This document shows, piece by piece, positions 41,916-51,241 of a stretch of DNA of 64,000 nt. Under the pieces are notes generated by a model. That model did not search any database. It worked only from the letters and a program-made list of their open reading frames with translations, and was not told where the DNA came from. This DNA comes from Laceyella tengchongensis. GTDB lineage: Bacteria; Bacillota; Bacilli; Thermoactinomycetales; Thermoactinomycetaceae. The position numbers and the translations under genes were made by a program. Position 1 is the first letter of the stretch, and each line of letters begins with the position of its first letter. The DNA lies in assembly GCF_900182735.1 (NCBI RefSeq), contig NZ_FXTU01000003.1, positions 62,001-126,000 of the forward strand, given 5' to 3'.

Positions 41916-44036
41916 TTATTCTTTTACCTTTAGCAGTCGAAGTCCATTCAAGGTTACAATCAACGTCGCTCCCATATCTGCAAAGATGGCCATCCAGAGA
42001 GTAAGCCATCCCGGAACAATCAACAGTAAAGCAATGGCTTTAATCGCCAAGGAAAAGGTAATGTTTTGCTTGATAATTCTCAGGGCTTGACGACTTAGCC
42101 GGATGGTAAACGGCAATTTTTTCAAATCGTCTGCCATGAGTGCAATATCCGCCGTTTCAAGTGCTGTATCCGTTCCAGCTCCGCCCATGGCAATCCCAAC
42201 GGTCGAGGTCGCCAGAGCAGGCGCATCGTTAACCCCGTCACCGACCATTGCTACTTTGGAACCGTCTGACCGGAGTTGTTTGATAAACTCCAATTTATCT
42301 TGAGGCAACAATTCGGCTTGAACTTCTCCAATCCCTAACTTTTTGCCGATGGCTTCAGCAGTGGCCGGGTTATCCCCTGTCAACATAACTGTCTTCTTAA
42401 TACCAAGCTCGTGTAAGCGTTGAATTACTTCTCGGCTGTTTTCCCGTACTTCATCCGCTACGGCGATGAGAGCCAGCATTTCGATTTTTGTTCCAAGTAC
42501 CATCACGGTTTTACCTTGTTTTTGAAGGTCGACGATGGTCTTCTTCGTTTCTTCCGGTATACCAGCTGGTAAAAGTTCTTCAAACAATCCCGGACTACCA
42601 ATGTAGTAAAGGACTCCGTTTACCTTCGCTTGTACGCCTTTACCTGTCAGAGAGGAGAAATCTTCTACCTCTTGGATCGGAATGGATTCTTCCTCTGCTT
42701 TCCGCAGGATCGCCGAAGCTAATGGATGTTGGGAGTTTTTCTCAATAGATACCGCAATACCCAAGAGTTCTCTTTCTTTGTTTGGTATGAGCGAGATAAA
42801 GTCTGTCACTACAGGAACTCCGCGTGTTAAAGTCCCTGTTTTGTCAAAGGCAATGATCGAAAGGGCTCCGGCTTCTTCCAAATGAATTCCGCCTTTGATG
42901 AGAACCCCGTTTCGTGCGGCATTTCCGATGGCCGTCACAATGGATACTGGTGTTGAAACAACCAATGCGCACGGACAACCAACGACCAAGAGAGCCAATC
43001 CGCGATAGATCCAATCGCTCCAATCCGCTTGGAACAAGAGAGGCGGAACCAAAGCAACCAGGAACCCAGCAATCAAAATTGCGGGGGTATAAATCTTAGC
43101 AAAACGATCGACAAAGGCTTGAGAAGGTGCTCGTTCCGCTTGAGCTTCTTCGACCAAATGGATGATCTTTGCAATGGTCGTATCTTCCACCCGTTTGGTT
43201 ACTTTAACTTCAAGCAATCCTTCTTCGTTTAAAGTACCTGCATACACTTCATCGCCGACGTTTTTTGCCGCAGGGATGGATTCCCCGGTAATCGGAGCTT
43301 GGTTAATCGAGGAACTTCCTTTGACTACCACTCCATCCATGGCCAGTTTTTGCCCTGGCTTAACGATCATAATGTCCCCGATCTGGATCTCATCGACTGG
43401 AACCATGATCTCTTTATCTCCACGGCGAATCAGGGCCTGTTTGGGTGCAATATCCATGAGAGTACGAATCGATTGACGGGCTTTATCCATAGAGTAAGTC
43501 TCCAATGCCTCACTTATGGCAAAGAGAATGACTACGGTTGCACCTTCTCCCCATTCACCTATGGCCGCTGCACCCAAGATCGCAATCGTCATCAGGGTGT
43601 ACATATCAAATTGTAGTCGTGTTAGATTAAGTAATCCTTTCCGGAATAATGCGTATCCGCCAATCAGCATGGAGAGCAGGTAAGAAACGACAGAAGGGAT
43701 ACTTTTCTCTCCATAAGACTCACCCATCAACCAACCAACTATGAGAAATACCAGAGAAACACCAACTTGAATGGTTTCTCTCCGCTTCCAAAACGGTTCT
43801 CTCTCCATGCGTACTTCCTGGTTTTCGGGATAGATCTTTAGGTTTTCAAATGCACCAGCCTTCTCTAGATCTTGTATGGAAGGATTCCCATAAACGGTGA
43901 TTTTAGAGGCTCCAAAGTTCACCTTGGCATCCTTTACACCTGGGAGTTTTTTTACATTCTCTTCAAACTGCGCTGCACAACTGGCACAGGTAAAACCTTG
44001 GACGCGATACACTTTTTTATCTTGCACTTGTTCCAT
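41916..44036 (-). CDS. cadA: Cadmium/zinc/lead-exporting P1B-type ATPase
   Basis: This 706-residue membrane pump has an N-terminal heavy-metal-associated domain (GFTCASCAAQFEENV, CxxC), eight predicted helices and the CPC metal-transfer motif in VVGCPCALVVSTP. It also has the phosphorylation motif DKTGTLT and the ATP hinge MVGDGVNDAPALA. It exports Cd2+, Zn2+ and Pb2+. AAGGAG lies upstream of ATG 44036, and its start overlaps the end of cadC, so the two are co-transcribed and repressed by CadC. Confidence 0.95.
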   Translation of the reverse strand: MEQVQDKKVYRVQGFTCASCAAQFEENVKKLPGVKDAKVNFGASKITVYGNPSIQDLEKAGAFENLKIYPENQEVRMEREPFWKRRETIQVGVSLVFLIVGWLMGESYGEKSIPSVVSYLLSMLIGGYALFRKGLLNLTRLQFDMYTLMTIAILGAAAIGEWGEGATVVILFAISEALETYSMDKARQSIRTLMDIAPKQALIRRGDKEIMVPVDEIQIGDIMIVKPGQKLAMDGVVVKGSSSINQAPITGESIPAAKNVGDEVYAGTLNEEGLLEVKVTKRVEDTTIAKIIHLVEEAQAERAPSQAFVDRFAKIYTPAILIAGFLVALVPPLLFQADWSDWIYRGLALLVVGCPCALVVSTPVSIVTAIGNAARNGVLIKGGIHLEEAGALSIIAFDKTGTLTRGVPVVTDFISLIPNKERELLGIAVSIEKNSQHPLASAILRKAEEESIPIQEVEDFSSLTGKGVQAKVNGVLYYIGSPGLFEELLPAGIPEETKKTIVDLQKQGKTVMVLGTKIEMLALIAVADEVRENSREVIQRLHELGIKKTVMLTGDNPATAEAIGKKLGIGEVQAELLPQDKLEFIKQLRSDGSKVAMVGDGVNDAPALATSTVGIAMGGAGTDTALETADIALMADDLKKLPFTIRLSRQALRIIKQNITFSLAIKAIALLLIVPGWLTLWMAIFADMGATLIVTLNGLRLLKVKE

Positions 44037-44394
44037 TTGTGGTCAACTCCTTACTATGATCAAACGCCAATTGCACAAGTTGTTTCACATGATCATCGTC
44101 TAGAGAATAAAAAACGAGCTTCCCTTCTTTCCGGTACTTTGCCAAGCCCATGTTACGAAGTAAACGCAAATGATGAGAAGCCGTAGCCAAGGTAGAATCA
44201 ATAATATTAGCTACGTCACAGACACAAAGTTCATCCTCTTGCACTAAGGCATAAGCAATTTTTAAACGAGTTGGATCTGCAAGTGCTTTAAACAGTTGGG
44301 CTGTATCCATCGGTTTCACTTTTTCTAATGAAGTTTGAACTCGCTTGACCTTTTCTTCGTCGTAACAATATATTTCACAGCGATCTTCACTCAA
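44017..44394 (-). CDS. cadC: CadC, ArsR/SmtB-family metal-sensing repressor
   Basis: A 125-residue winged-helix repressor. Metal ligands typical of CadC are present: the N-terminal CEIYC pair and ELCVCD in the alpha-3/alpha-4 region. The DNA-recognition helix is TLATASHHLRLLRNMGL. TTG 44394 is chosen because GAGGTG lies 7 bases upstream and the known CadC N-terminus aligns there. An extension to 44421 has no site. Cd2+, Pb2+ or Zn2+ would release it from the operators at 44416 and 44461. Confidence 0.93.
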   Translation of the reverse strand: MSEDRCEIYCYDEEKVKRVQTSLEKVKPMDTAQLFKALADPTRLKIAYALVQEDELCVCDVANIIDSTLATASHHLRLLRNMGLAKYRKEGKLVFYSLDDDHVKQLVQLAFDHSKELTTNGTSAR

Positions 44395-44415
44395 TGATTT
44401 GCACCTCACTTTAAT

Positions 44416-44435
44416 AATCAAATTATTATTTGATT
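44416..44435 (-). promoter_or_regulatory. CadC operator 1
   Basis: AATCAAAT-TATT-ATTTGATT is an 8-bp dyad just upstream of cadC and resembles the cad operator core TCAAATAAATATTTGA of plasmid pI258. Confidence 0.8.
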
Positions 44436-44460
44436 GAAGTATAAAACGGAATCACTACAC

Positions 44461-44480
44461 AGTCAAATGGTCATTTGATT
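44461..44480. promoter_or_regulatory. CadC-like operator 2
   Basis: GTCAAATGGTCATTTGA is a second TCAAAT-N4-ATTTGA dyad, 25 bases further upstream, between cadC and the recombinase fragment. Confidence 0.65.
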
Positions 44481-44999
44481 ATGACATTATTATGGGAGAA
44501 TCACCGTGAAAATATACATATCTGTTTCATCGTAGAAACTCCATTCTGCGATATAATCGAGGGAGGTTCCGTCAGAGAACGCCGATCAGTGGATTTTCAG
44601 CGCTGCCAAATCAGAGTGAACGAAGGCAAAGGCAAGAAAGACCGGATCGTGCCGTTCCCAACTACCTTCAAAGAGCTGTTGGCCATGCATGCCGATAGCG
44701 CGGAGAAAAAGGGTGCCGTCTACCTGTTTGAATCGTCTTGGAAGAAAAAATACACGGACCGCGGCATTCGGAAAATCCTCAAGAAGTATTCCGATCAGGC
44801 CGGCATGGTCCAATCCATTTCGCCGCATAAATTGCGTCACTTCCTGTTAACGTGGCTCAAGAAACAAGGCATTGACGATGCACTCATTCAGCCTTATTCT
44901 GGACATGCAAGCCGCAAGTCGCTTGAAGTGTATTCTAAGTTGGCCATTACTGATGCTCAGGATGAATATGAACGTGTCATCCCTGAGTTTCCTATATAA
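44475..44999 (+). pseudogene. Tyrosine recombinase, N-terminally truncated
   Basis: Only the C-terminal catalytic half is readable: the catalytic Lys region in NEGKGKKDRIVPFP, HKLRH (His-x-x-Arg), SGHAS and the nucleophile in YSKL. The core-binding N-terminal domain and the first catalytic Arg are missing. The segment before VDFQRCQIRV is unlike any recombinase and runs into the CadC operator region. It therefore looks inactive. It ends at a hairpin that overlaps the right internal inverted repeat. Confidence 0.85.
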
Positions 45000-45002
45000 A
45001 CA

Positions 45003-45042
45003 CGAAATGACTTGAGTTCCCATGTGGTTCTCAAGTCATTTT
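45003..45042 (+). terminator. Terminator after the recombinase fragment
   Basis: AAATGACTTGAG pairs with CTCAAGTCATTT, followed by TCC. The same 12-bp stem occurs in the terminator at 58335. Confidence 0.6.
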
Positions 45043-45092
45043 CCATTTGTTGGGTAATGACCCCAAAATCGACGGATGCTACCTCTACCCCT
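45029..45092 (-). repeat. Internal inverted repeat, right copy
   Basis: This is the inverse counterpart of 41200-41265. It begins immediately downstream of the recombinase fragment and includes the right arm of its terminator. Confidence 0.88.
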
Positions 45093-45141
45093 TTTAAGGA
45101 CGTTGCGATAAATAAAACATCAACTTTTTTTGATTTATGCA

Positions 45142-45190
45142 TTGACGAATCAAAATAAATTGATGTATATTCAAATCAAGAAAAGTTGAT
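45142..45190 (+). promoter_or_regulatory. Promoter with two ArsR-type operators (arsI-arsR)
   Basis: TTGACG (45142-45147) and TATATT (45166-45171) are 18 bases apart. Two dyads with identical geometry, ATCAA-N6-TTGAT, lie at 45149-45164 (within the spacer) and 45175-45190 (just downstream). Confidence 0.75.
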
Positions 45191-45215
45191 ATGAAGTTAC
45201 AGGAGAGTGAAAACG

Positions 45216-45644
45216 ATGATATTAAAACCCCATGTAGCGATTAACGTGAAGGACTTGAACAAATCTGTTGTTTTCTATACGCAATTGTTTGGAGTTGAGC
45301 CGGTGAAAGTTCGTCCTGGGTATGCTAAGTTTGATCTGGAACAACCAGCTTTGAACTTCACTTTGAATGAAGGCGGAGAAGTAAGTGGCGGTCTGAATCA
45401 TTTGGGGATTCAAGTGAAATCCACGGAAGATGTGTTGGCTACCAAAGAACGTCTTCAAAAAGAAGGCCTTGCTACTTTTGACGAGATGAATACGACTTGC
45501 TGCTATGCGCGCCAGGATAAAATTTGGGTCACCAGCCCGGATGGGCACCGTTGGGAAGTGTTTACCGTATTAGCCGATGCCGAAGAAAAATCCAATAAAT
45601 CGGCCGCTGAACCGAAACAATCAGAAACCGATTGTTGCTCTTAA
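45216..45644 (+). CDS. arsI: ArsI-like C-As lyase (VOC/CadI family)
   Basis: The 142-residue VOC protein carries the vicinal cysteine pair in NTTCCYA near residue 96, the As(III)-binding site of ArsI lyases. ArsI cleaves trivalent organoarsenicals such as methylarsenite. The metal-site phrases HVAINVKDLNKSVVFY, LNHLGIQV and DGHRWEVFT are present. The tail ends DCCS, offering further thiols. ATG 45216 has CAGGAGAG upstream. Database entries often call these ArsI/CadI family. It is followed 27 bases later by an ArsR gene. Confidence 0.85.
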   Translation: MILKPHVAINVKDLNKSVVFYTQLFGVEPVKVRPGYAKFDLEQPALNFTLNEGGEVSGGLNHLGIQVKSTEDVLATKERLQKEGLATFDEMNTTCCYARQDKIWVTSPDGHRWEVFTVLADAEEKSNKSAAEPKQSETDCCS

Positions 45645-45671
45645 TCAATAAGAAGTAAGGAGGGGAGCGCG

Positions 45672-46052
45672 ATGTCCCTATCGACAGAAAAATTTGCTCA
45701 AATCGCCAAGGCTCTTGGCGATCCGATTCGCATCAAAATCCTTGATCTCATTCAAGCAGGATATGATCAACTTGGCACTTCACCTCCTGTTGCATGTTGT
45801 TCCGGTGGTGTCTGTGTTTGTGATATTCAGAAGCAAATGAATATGGGACAATCCAAAGTCTCTTATCATCTGCGAGAATTAAAAGACGCAGGCCTCCTTC
45901 ATGAAACGAAAGTAGGTAAATGGAATTTCTATGCAATCAACCATAAAATATTGGAGTTGTTTCGAGAAGAATTTCAATATCGATATCGGGAGGCAGAAAC
46001 TATTGGAACCAAACTGGATCATTCGAAAAGCGTCCGAGCAGGATCTCACTAG
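45672..46052 (+). CDS. arsR: ArsR-family arsenic-responsive repressor
   Basis: The 126-residue winged-helix repressor has a cysteine cluster (VACCSGGVCVCD, residues 36-47) suited to three-coordinate As(III) binding. The recognition helix is MGQSKVSYHLRELKDAGLL. GGAGGGG precedes the ATG. It is co-transcribed with arsI and would repress the promoter at 45142. Its cysteine arrangement differs from the ArsR at 47726, suggesting a different ligand geometry, perhaps for organic arsenicals. Confidence 0.9.
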   Translation: MSLSTEKFAQIAKALGDPIRIKILDLIQAGYDQLGTSPPVACCSGGVCVCDIQKQMNMGQSKVSYHLRELKDAGLLHETKVGKWNFYAINHKILELFREEFQYRYREAETIGTKLDHSKSVRAGSH

Positions 46053-46125
46053 TGAACGAAAAAGAACATTTGTTGATGTTATGCCGATGGAAAAATATTA
46101 TAATCTTAATCAATTTTGATTAATA

Positions 46126-46166
46126 TAATAATAGCCACATCCCACAAAGAGACGTGGCTATTATTT
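46126..46166. terminator. Bidirectional terminator between the convergent ars operons
   Basis: AATAGCCAC pairs with GTGGCTATT. An AATCAATTTTGATT dyad lies just to its left at about 46109-46122. Confidence 0.8.
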
Positions 46167-46587
46167 ATTTTCCTTCTTTAGCAAATTGTTGAATCCTTGC
46201 TTCGATTTGATCTCGAACGCGGCGGAAGACTTCCCATACTTCTTCTTCCGTCCCTTTTGCTTTAGCTGGATCATCAAATCCCCAATGGTCACGATGTACA
46301 TGGGAGGGAGTAAGCGGGCACTTATCATTGGCATCTCCGCAAAGAGTGATGACATAATCCGCACGGTTTAATAGTTCAGGATCAATCACATCAGAAGTCT
46401 GATTGGAGATATCAATTCCTTTTTCAGCCATTACTTTCACTGCTTTCGGATTCAATCCATGTGCTTCAATCCCTGCACTGTACACATCGAAGCGATCGCC
46501 TAAGTATTTCTTTCCAAACCCTTCTGCCATTTGGCTTCGACAAGAGTTGCCTGTGCATAAGAAGTAAATGATTTTTTTATTAGACAT
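46165..46587 (-). CDS. arsC: Arsenate reductase, thioredoxin-coupled type
   Basis: This 140-residue enzyme of the low-molecular-weight phosphatase fold reduces arsenate to arsenite. The P-loop is CTGNSCRSQMAEG (nucleophilic Cys at 11 and Arg at 17). The redox cysteine that relays to thioredoxin is in TLCGDANDKCP. DDPAKAKGTEEE carries the general acid Asp. AAGGAGGG precedes the ATG. It is the last gene of the arsR-acr3-arsC operon. Confidence 0.95.
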   Translation of the reverse strand: MSNKKIIYFLCTGNSCRSQMAEGFGKKYLGDRFDVYSAGIEAHGLNPKAVKVMAEKGIDISNQTSDVIDPELLNRADYVITLCGDANDKCPLTPSHVHRDHWGFDDPAKAKGTEEEVWEVFRRVRDQIEARIQQFAKEGK

Positions 46588-46617
46588 CGTTGTTCCCTCC
46601 TTTTTAAAATAAAGATT

Positions 46618-47679
46618 TTAGTTTGATTCGGACAGTTTTTGTGCAAAGTATTTACGCCGGAACCAATATGCGACGTTTACGAGTCCAATCAATACCGGTA
46701 CTTCTACAAGCGGACCAATTACAGCGGCAAAGGCTGCCCCTGAGTTGATGCCGAAGACACCAATTGCAACTGCGATGGCCAACTCAAAGTTATTGCTGGC
46801 GGCAGTAAAGGAGAGGGAAACTGCTTTTGAATAATCTGCTCCAACCTTTTTGCCCATATAAAATGAAATGAGAAACATCACAACAAAGTAAATTAAAAGA
46901 GGAATGGCGATTCGAACTACATCCAGCGGGAGTTGAAGAACCAAGTCACCTTTTAATGAAAACATGACAATAATCGTAAACAGCAATGAAATTAATGTAA
47001 TTGGGCTGATTACTGGTATGAATTTTGTCTCGTACCATTCACGCCCTTTAGCTTTCACCAATGCAAAGCGAGTGATCATGCCGGCAAAGAAAGGAATTCC
47101 CAAGTAGATCAAAACACTTTCGGCGATCTGACCCATGGTAATATTGACGACAGTTCCTTCTAACCCCAACCATTTCGGTGCAACCGTGATGAAAATGTAC
47201 GCGTAAACGGAATAGAAGAGAATTTGAAAAATCGAGTTGAAGGCAACTAACCCAGCGGCATATTCTCTATTCCCATTCGCCAGGTCGTTCCACACGATTA
47301 CCATCGCAATACATCGAGCAAGACCGATCAGAATAAGACCAACCATGTATTGCGGTTGATCTCTTAAGAAAAGGATGGCTAATACGAACATCAATATAGG
47401 GCCAATCACCCAGTTTTGTATCAGGGATAAACTAAGAATCCGGAGGTTCCGAAATACTTGCCCCAGTTCCTCATAACGAACTTTGGCCAGTGGAGGATGC
47501 ATCATCAAAATCAATCCAATGGCAATCGGAATGGATGTAGTCCCTACCTGCAATTCTGTTAAGACGTTCACCATGCTTGGAAAAAGATAACCAGATCCGA
47601 TACCTATGACCATGGCAAGAAAAATCCATAACGTCAGATACCGATCCAGAAAGGAGAGTCTTCTCATGACTCCACTCAT
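46618..47679 (-). CDS. acr3: Arsenite efflux permease, ACR3 family
   Basis: The protein of about 353 residues has ten helices. ACR3 motifs are VLILIGLARCIAMVIVWNDL around the transport cysteine and LSFTAASNNFELAIAVAIGVFG. It exports arsenite using the membrane potential. ATG 47679 has AAAGGGCG upstream. Earlier starts at 47697 and GTG 47751 (the latter overlapping arsR) are possible. It lies between arsR and arsC. Confidence 0.93.
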   Translation of the reverse strand: MSGVMRRLSFLDRYLTLWIFLAMVIGIGSGYLFPSMVNVLTELQVGTTSIPIAIGLILMMHPPLAKVRYEELGQVFRNLRILSLSLIQNWVIGPILMFVLAILFLRDQPQYMVGLILIGLARCIAMVIVWNDLANGNREYAAGLVAFNSIFQILFYSVYAYIFITVAPKWLGLEGTVVNITMGQIAESVLIYLGIPFFAGMITRFALVKAKGREWYETKFIPVISPITLISLLFTIIVMFSLKGDLVLQLPLDVVRIAIPLLIYFVVMFLISFYMGKKVGADYSKAVSLSFTAASNNFELAIAVAIGVFGINSGAAFAAVIGPLVEVPVLIGLVNVAYWFRRKYFAQKLSESN

Positions 47680-47725
47680 TGCATCACGCCCTTTCATATT
47701 AAGTTTTTTGGATGAGGCCGGAGCT

Positions 47726-48052
47726 TTAGTCGCAGACGACTTTTCGCCCACTTTTCTTTAACTCCTCGATTTCACTTCTCATCTTTGGAAGTGTCTCTAA
47801 TACAGATTGAAAGAAAGGATAGATGGAACCATCCAATGAATAGAAAACCCATTGACCATTCCGACGTTCTTTCACCAACTTCGCGTTCTTCAGTTTCCGC
47901 ATATGTTGAGAAACGGCCGGCTGCGTCATATTCAAAATTTCTACCAGCTCACATACGCATAATTCCTCCACTTTTAGTAAAGCGAGAATACGCAAGCGAG
48001 TTTTATCTGCCAAGGCTTTATGACACTCCGCGATCTGCTCCCAATCCATCAT
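47726..48052 (-). CDS. arsR: ArsR-family arsenite-responsive repressor
   Basis: A winged-helix repressor of about 108 residues with ELCVCEL, the classic CVC As(III) site, and the recognition helix NMTQPAVSQHMRKLKNAKL. It leads the leftward arsR-acr3-arsC operon. ATG 48052 is 6 bases after GAGGTG; ATG 48049 is equally likely. An ArsR-type dyad overlaps the promoter. Confidence 0.93.
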   Translation of the reverse strand: MMDWEQIAECHKALADKTRLRILALLKVEELCVCELVEILNMTQPAVSQHMRKLKNAKLVKERRNGQWVFYSLDGSIYPFFQSVLETLPKMRSEIEELKKSGRKVVCD

Positions 48053-48067
48053 ATTCATCACCTCATT

Positions 48068-48099
48068 ATTATATAAGCATGTACTTATATTTTTGTCAA
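48068..48099 (-). promoter_or_regulatory. Promoter/operator of arsR-acr3-arsC
   Basis: On the minus strand TTGACA (48094-48099) and TATATA (48070-48075) are 18 bases apart. ATATAAG-N6-CTTATAT (48071-48090) is a 7-bp dyad within them, fitting an ArsR operator. Confidence 0.75.
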
Positions 48100-48197
48100 A
48101 GATGAAAATAAATATACTACTGGTCAGGTCCATCAGTCTCGACACACCATGATTTATGTGAAAATAAACTTGACCACAGCATGAGGGGAAATTGACT

Positions 48198-51160
48198 TTG
48201 GCATCCATTGAGCGTACTGCATATCCCCGGCTCAAGCGTTCATACACTGAAAAAGAGTTGGAACGGGTAAACCTTCGAACGAAGAAGTTCGGTTTGTATA
48301 CGAATTAGCACGGGGCCCAAAATCTTTGCTAAGTGCCATGATTTTGTTGAAGACTTCGCAGCGGTTGGGCTATTTTCCTAAACTCGAAGAAGTGCCTGCT
48401 CAGATTGTCAATTATATTCGCGATCGAATGAAACTACCTGTAGAAACGGTTCCAGGATACGATAAACCGCGAACTAGGTATCAACACCAGACAGCTATCC
48501 GGAAATTCCGAGGCATCCAATCCTATGGGAAAGAAGCCCAACGGATTGCCCTAGAGACAGTGCAAAAGGCCGCCCAAGTCATGGATCATCCGGCAGACTT
48601 GATCAATGTGGCCATTGCCGAACTGGTTCGGCAAAACTATGAACTTCCCGCTTTCAGTACGCTGGATCGTTTGGCGCGCCATATCCGGAAATCCGTCAAT
48701 GACGGATTTTTTGAAATGGTGTTTCAACGTCTGGGCATTCAGGAAATTAAACGGTTGGATGAATTACTGGAACGGGGAGAATCGCACTATAGCGAATATA
48801 ATCGTTTGAAAAACCTACCTAAAAAGTCCAGGTTGTCGGAGATCCGGGAGCGGTTGGATCATTTGGCCTGGTTAACCACTTTCGGAGATGCAAAACCGTA
48901 CTTGGAGGGAATCCCGCCAGCCAAAGTAAGCCATTTTGCGGCTCAAGCCAAAGCACTGGACGCACGGGAGATGAAAGATTTTTCACAGGACAAACGAGCC
49001 ACACTTCTTCTCTGTCTGATCTATCGCGCCCAAACGAAAACCCGTGATCATTTTGGAACCTTGTTTATTAAGCGGATGGCCAGTCTCCATAAAGCAGCCA
49101 AAGAAGAATTGGAGCGAATCAGGGAGCAACACCGGGAGAAAACAGGGTCCTTGGTTTTGGCTTTCACAGAAGTGTTACAAGCCTTACAGGATCATCCTGA
49201 AGATGCGGAAGCGGGACGATTGGTCAAAGAGGTTTTAGCTTCCCGAGGGAGCATTCCGGATCTTCTGGTTGATTGTGAAGCCGTCGCTTCCTGCCAGGGA
49301 AACAACTACCTCCCCTTGATTCTGAAGTTTTTTCGGCACAATCATCGCCCTGTCCTGTTCCGGCTGATTAATGCCCTTCGACTTGATTCCACTTCAGAGG
49401 ACGGCCGTCTGATTCGGGCCCTCGAATTTGTGAAAGAACACCAAAATAGCCGGCGGGAGTGGCTCCCCGATGAGGTCGATTTGTCGTTTGCTTCCGACGC
49501 CTGGCGGCGGACCATCCGGGTCAAACAGCGTGTTGGGGGCTATCAAATTGCTCGCCGCCATTTAGAGGTGTGTGTCTTTTCCTATATGGCAACGGAACTG
49601 AAAACAGGAGATATCTGTATTCAAGATTCTGACGACTTTGCCGATTATCGCGAGCAACTGCTATCTTGGGAAGAATGCCAGCCTCTTTTATCTGAATACC
49701 TTGATGAAATGGATTTTCCTAAACAAGGGAAAGAGTTTGTCCAACAGTTACAGGAATGGATGAACCACACTTGCCGAACTGTCGATCACAAATATCCTGA
49801 CTCTGATGCTGTTGTCATCAACGAAAAAGGGGAGCCGGAATTAAAGAAAATCCGGACAAAAGAACGGACAGTGGATCAAAAGCATTTGGAGAAATTAGTC
49901 CTCGAAAGGATGCCGGAACGGAGCATCCTTGATATCTTATGTAACGTAGAACATTGGATTGGATGGACACGTCATTTTGGGCCGCTATCCGGCTCCGACC
50001 CGAAACTGGAAATGCCAACGGAACGATATATCCTCAATACCTTTACGTACGGCTGCAATCTTGGACCCGCCCAAGCTGCTCGCCATATGCGGGGACAGGT
50101 TACTCCGAAGATGCTCTCATTCGTGAACCAACGCCACGTGACGGCACAAAAACTGGATCAGGCAATTAAAGATACTATCAACGAGTATTACCGGTTCGAT
50201 CTTCCACAACTTTGGGGCAGTGGTAAAACGGCCGCTGCGGACGGAACCAAATACGATATCTATGAGGAGAATCTGTTAGCCGAATACCATATCCGGTACG
50301 GAGGATACGGTGGTATCGCTTACCACCATGTATCGGATAACTACATAGCGTTATTCAGTCATTTCATTCCCTGCGGAGTGTGGGAAGCTGTTTACATTCT
50401 TGATGGGTTACTGAAAAACAAATCCGACATTCAGCCTGATACCGTGCATGCGGATACCCAAGGGCAATCCACACCCGTGTTTGCTTTGGCCCACCTATTG
50501 GGAATTAAGCTGATGCCCCGGATTCGGAACCTGAAAGACCTGATGTTTTTCCGTCCCTTTGAAAGCGTTCGATATAAGCACATTGACATCCTATTTACTG
50601 AAACGATCAATTGGAAACTCATTGAAACTCATTGGAAAGATTTGCTCCAGGTCGTTCTTTCGATCAAGGCCGGAAAAATCTCCTCGGCTACATTGCTTCG
50701 CAAATTGGGGAATGACAGCCGTAAGAACCGGCTATACAAAGCGTTTCGAGAGTTGGGACGGGTAGTGCGAACAGTATTTTTACTGGAATACATTTCAAAC
50801 TTGGAGTTTCGCCAGCAAATCACAGCTACAACAAACAAGGCTGAAGCCTATAATGGCTTTTCTAAATGGCTCTTTTTCGGCGGCGAAAGCATTATTGCTG
50901 ATAACGATCCGGAAGAGCAAGAAAAGGTGATTAAGTACAATGACCTTGTTGCAAACGCCGTTATTCTTCAGAATGTAGTAGACTTAACAGCTGTGTTACG
51001 GGAGTTGACCAGAGAAGGATACGGGATTGAAAGTGAAGCCGTGGCTGCTTTGAGTCCTTACATGACCAGTCACATTAAGCGTTTTGGTGACTATGTAATT
51101 GACATGGACAATGCACCTGAGCCCCCAGAACCACAATTAATTCTGCCACTGGGATTGTGA
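48198..51160 (+). CDS. tnpA: Tn3-family transposase TnpA (frame broken near codon 25)
   Basis: The rebuilt protein is about 987 residues, the usual Tn3 length. TTG 48198 behind AGGGGA codes for LASIERTAYPRLKRSYTEKE and reads to codon 24. The remaining frame (from 48272) continues with PSNEEVRFVYELARGPKSLL and is open to 51160. One base is missing near 48270-48273, or a -1 ribosomal shift is used. The DDE region is readable: GSGKTAAADGTKYD, DTQGQSTPVF and the late Glu in TNKAEAYNGFSKWLFFG. Starting inside the second frame (TTG 48326) would lose 42 residues. Confidence 0.9.
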
Positions 51161-51177
51161 CATAGCGAGCCATAAAC

Positions 51178-51222
51178 TAACCGGCTCCCTTAACGTGAAA
51201 CACACAAGGGAGCCGGTGTTAT
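51178..51222 (+). terminator. Terminator after tnpA
   Basis: ACCGGCTCCCTT pairs with AAGGGAGCCGGT, then GTTATTT. Confidence 0.8.
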
Positions 51223-51241
51223 TTCGATTTGGAACAAATTT

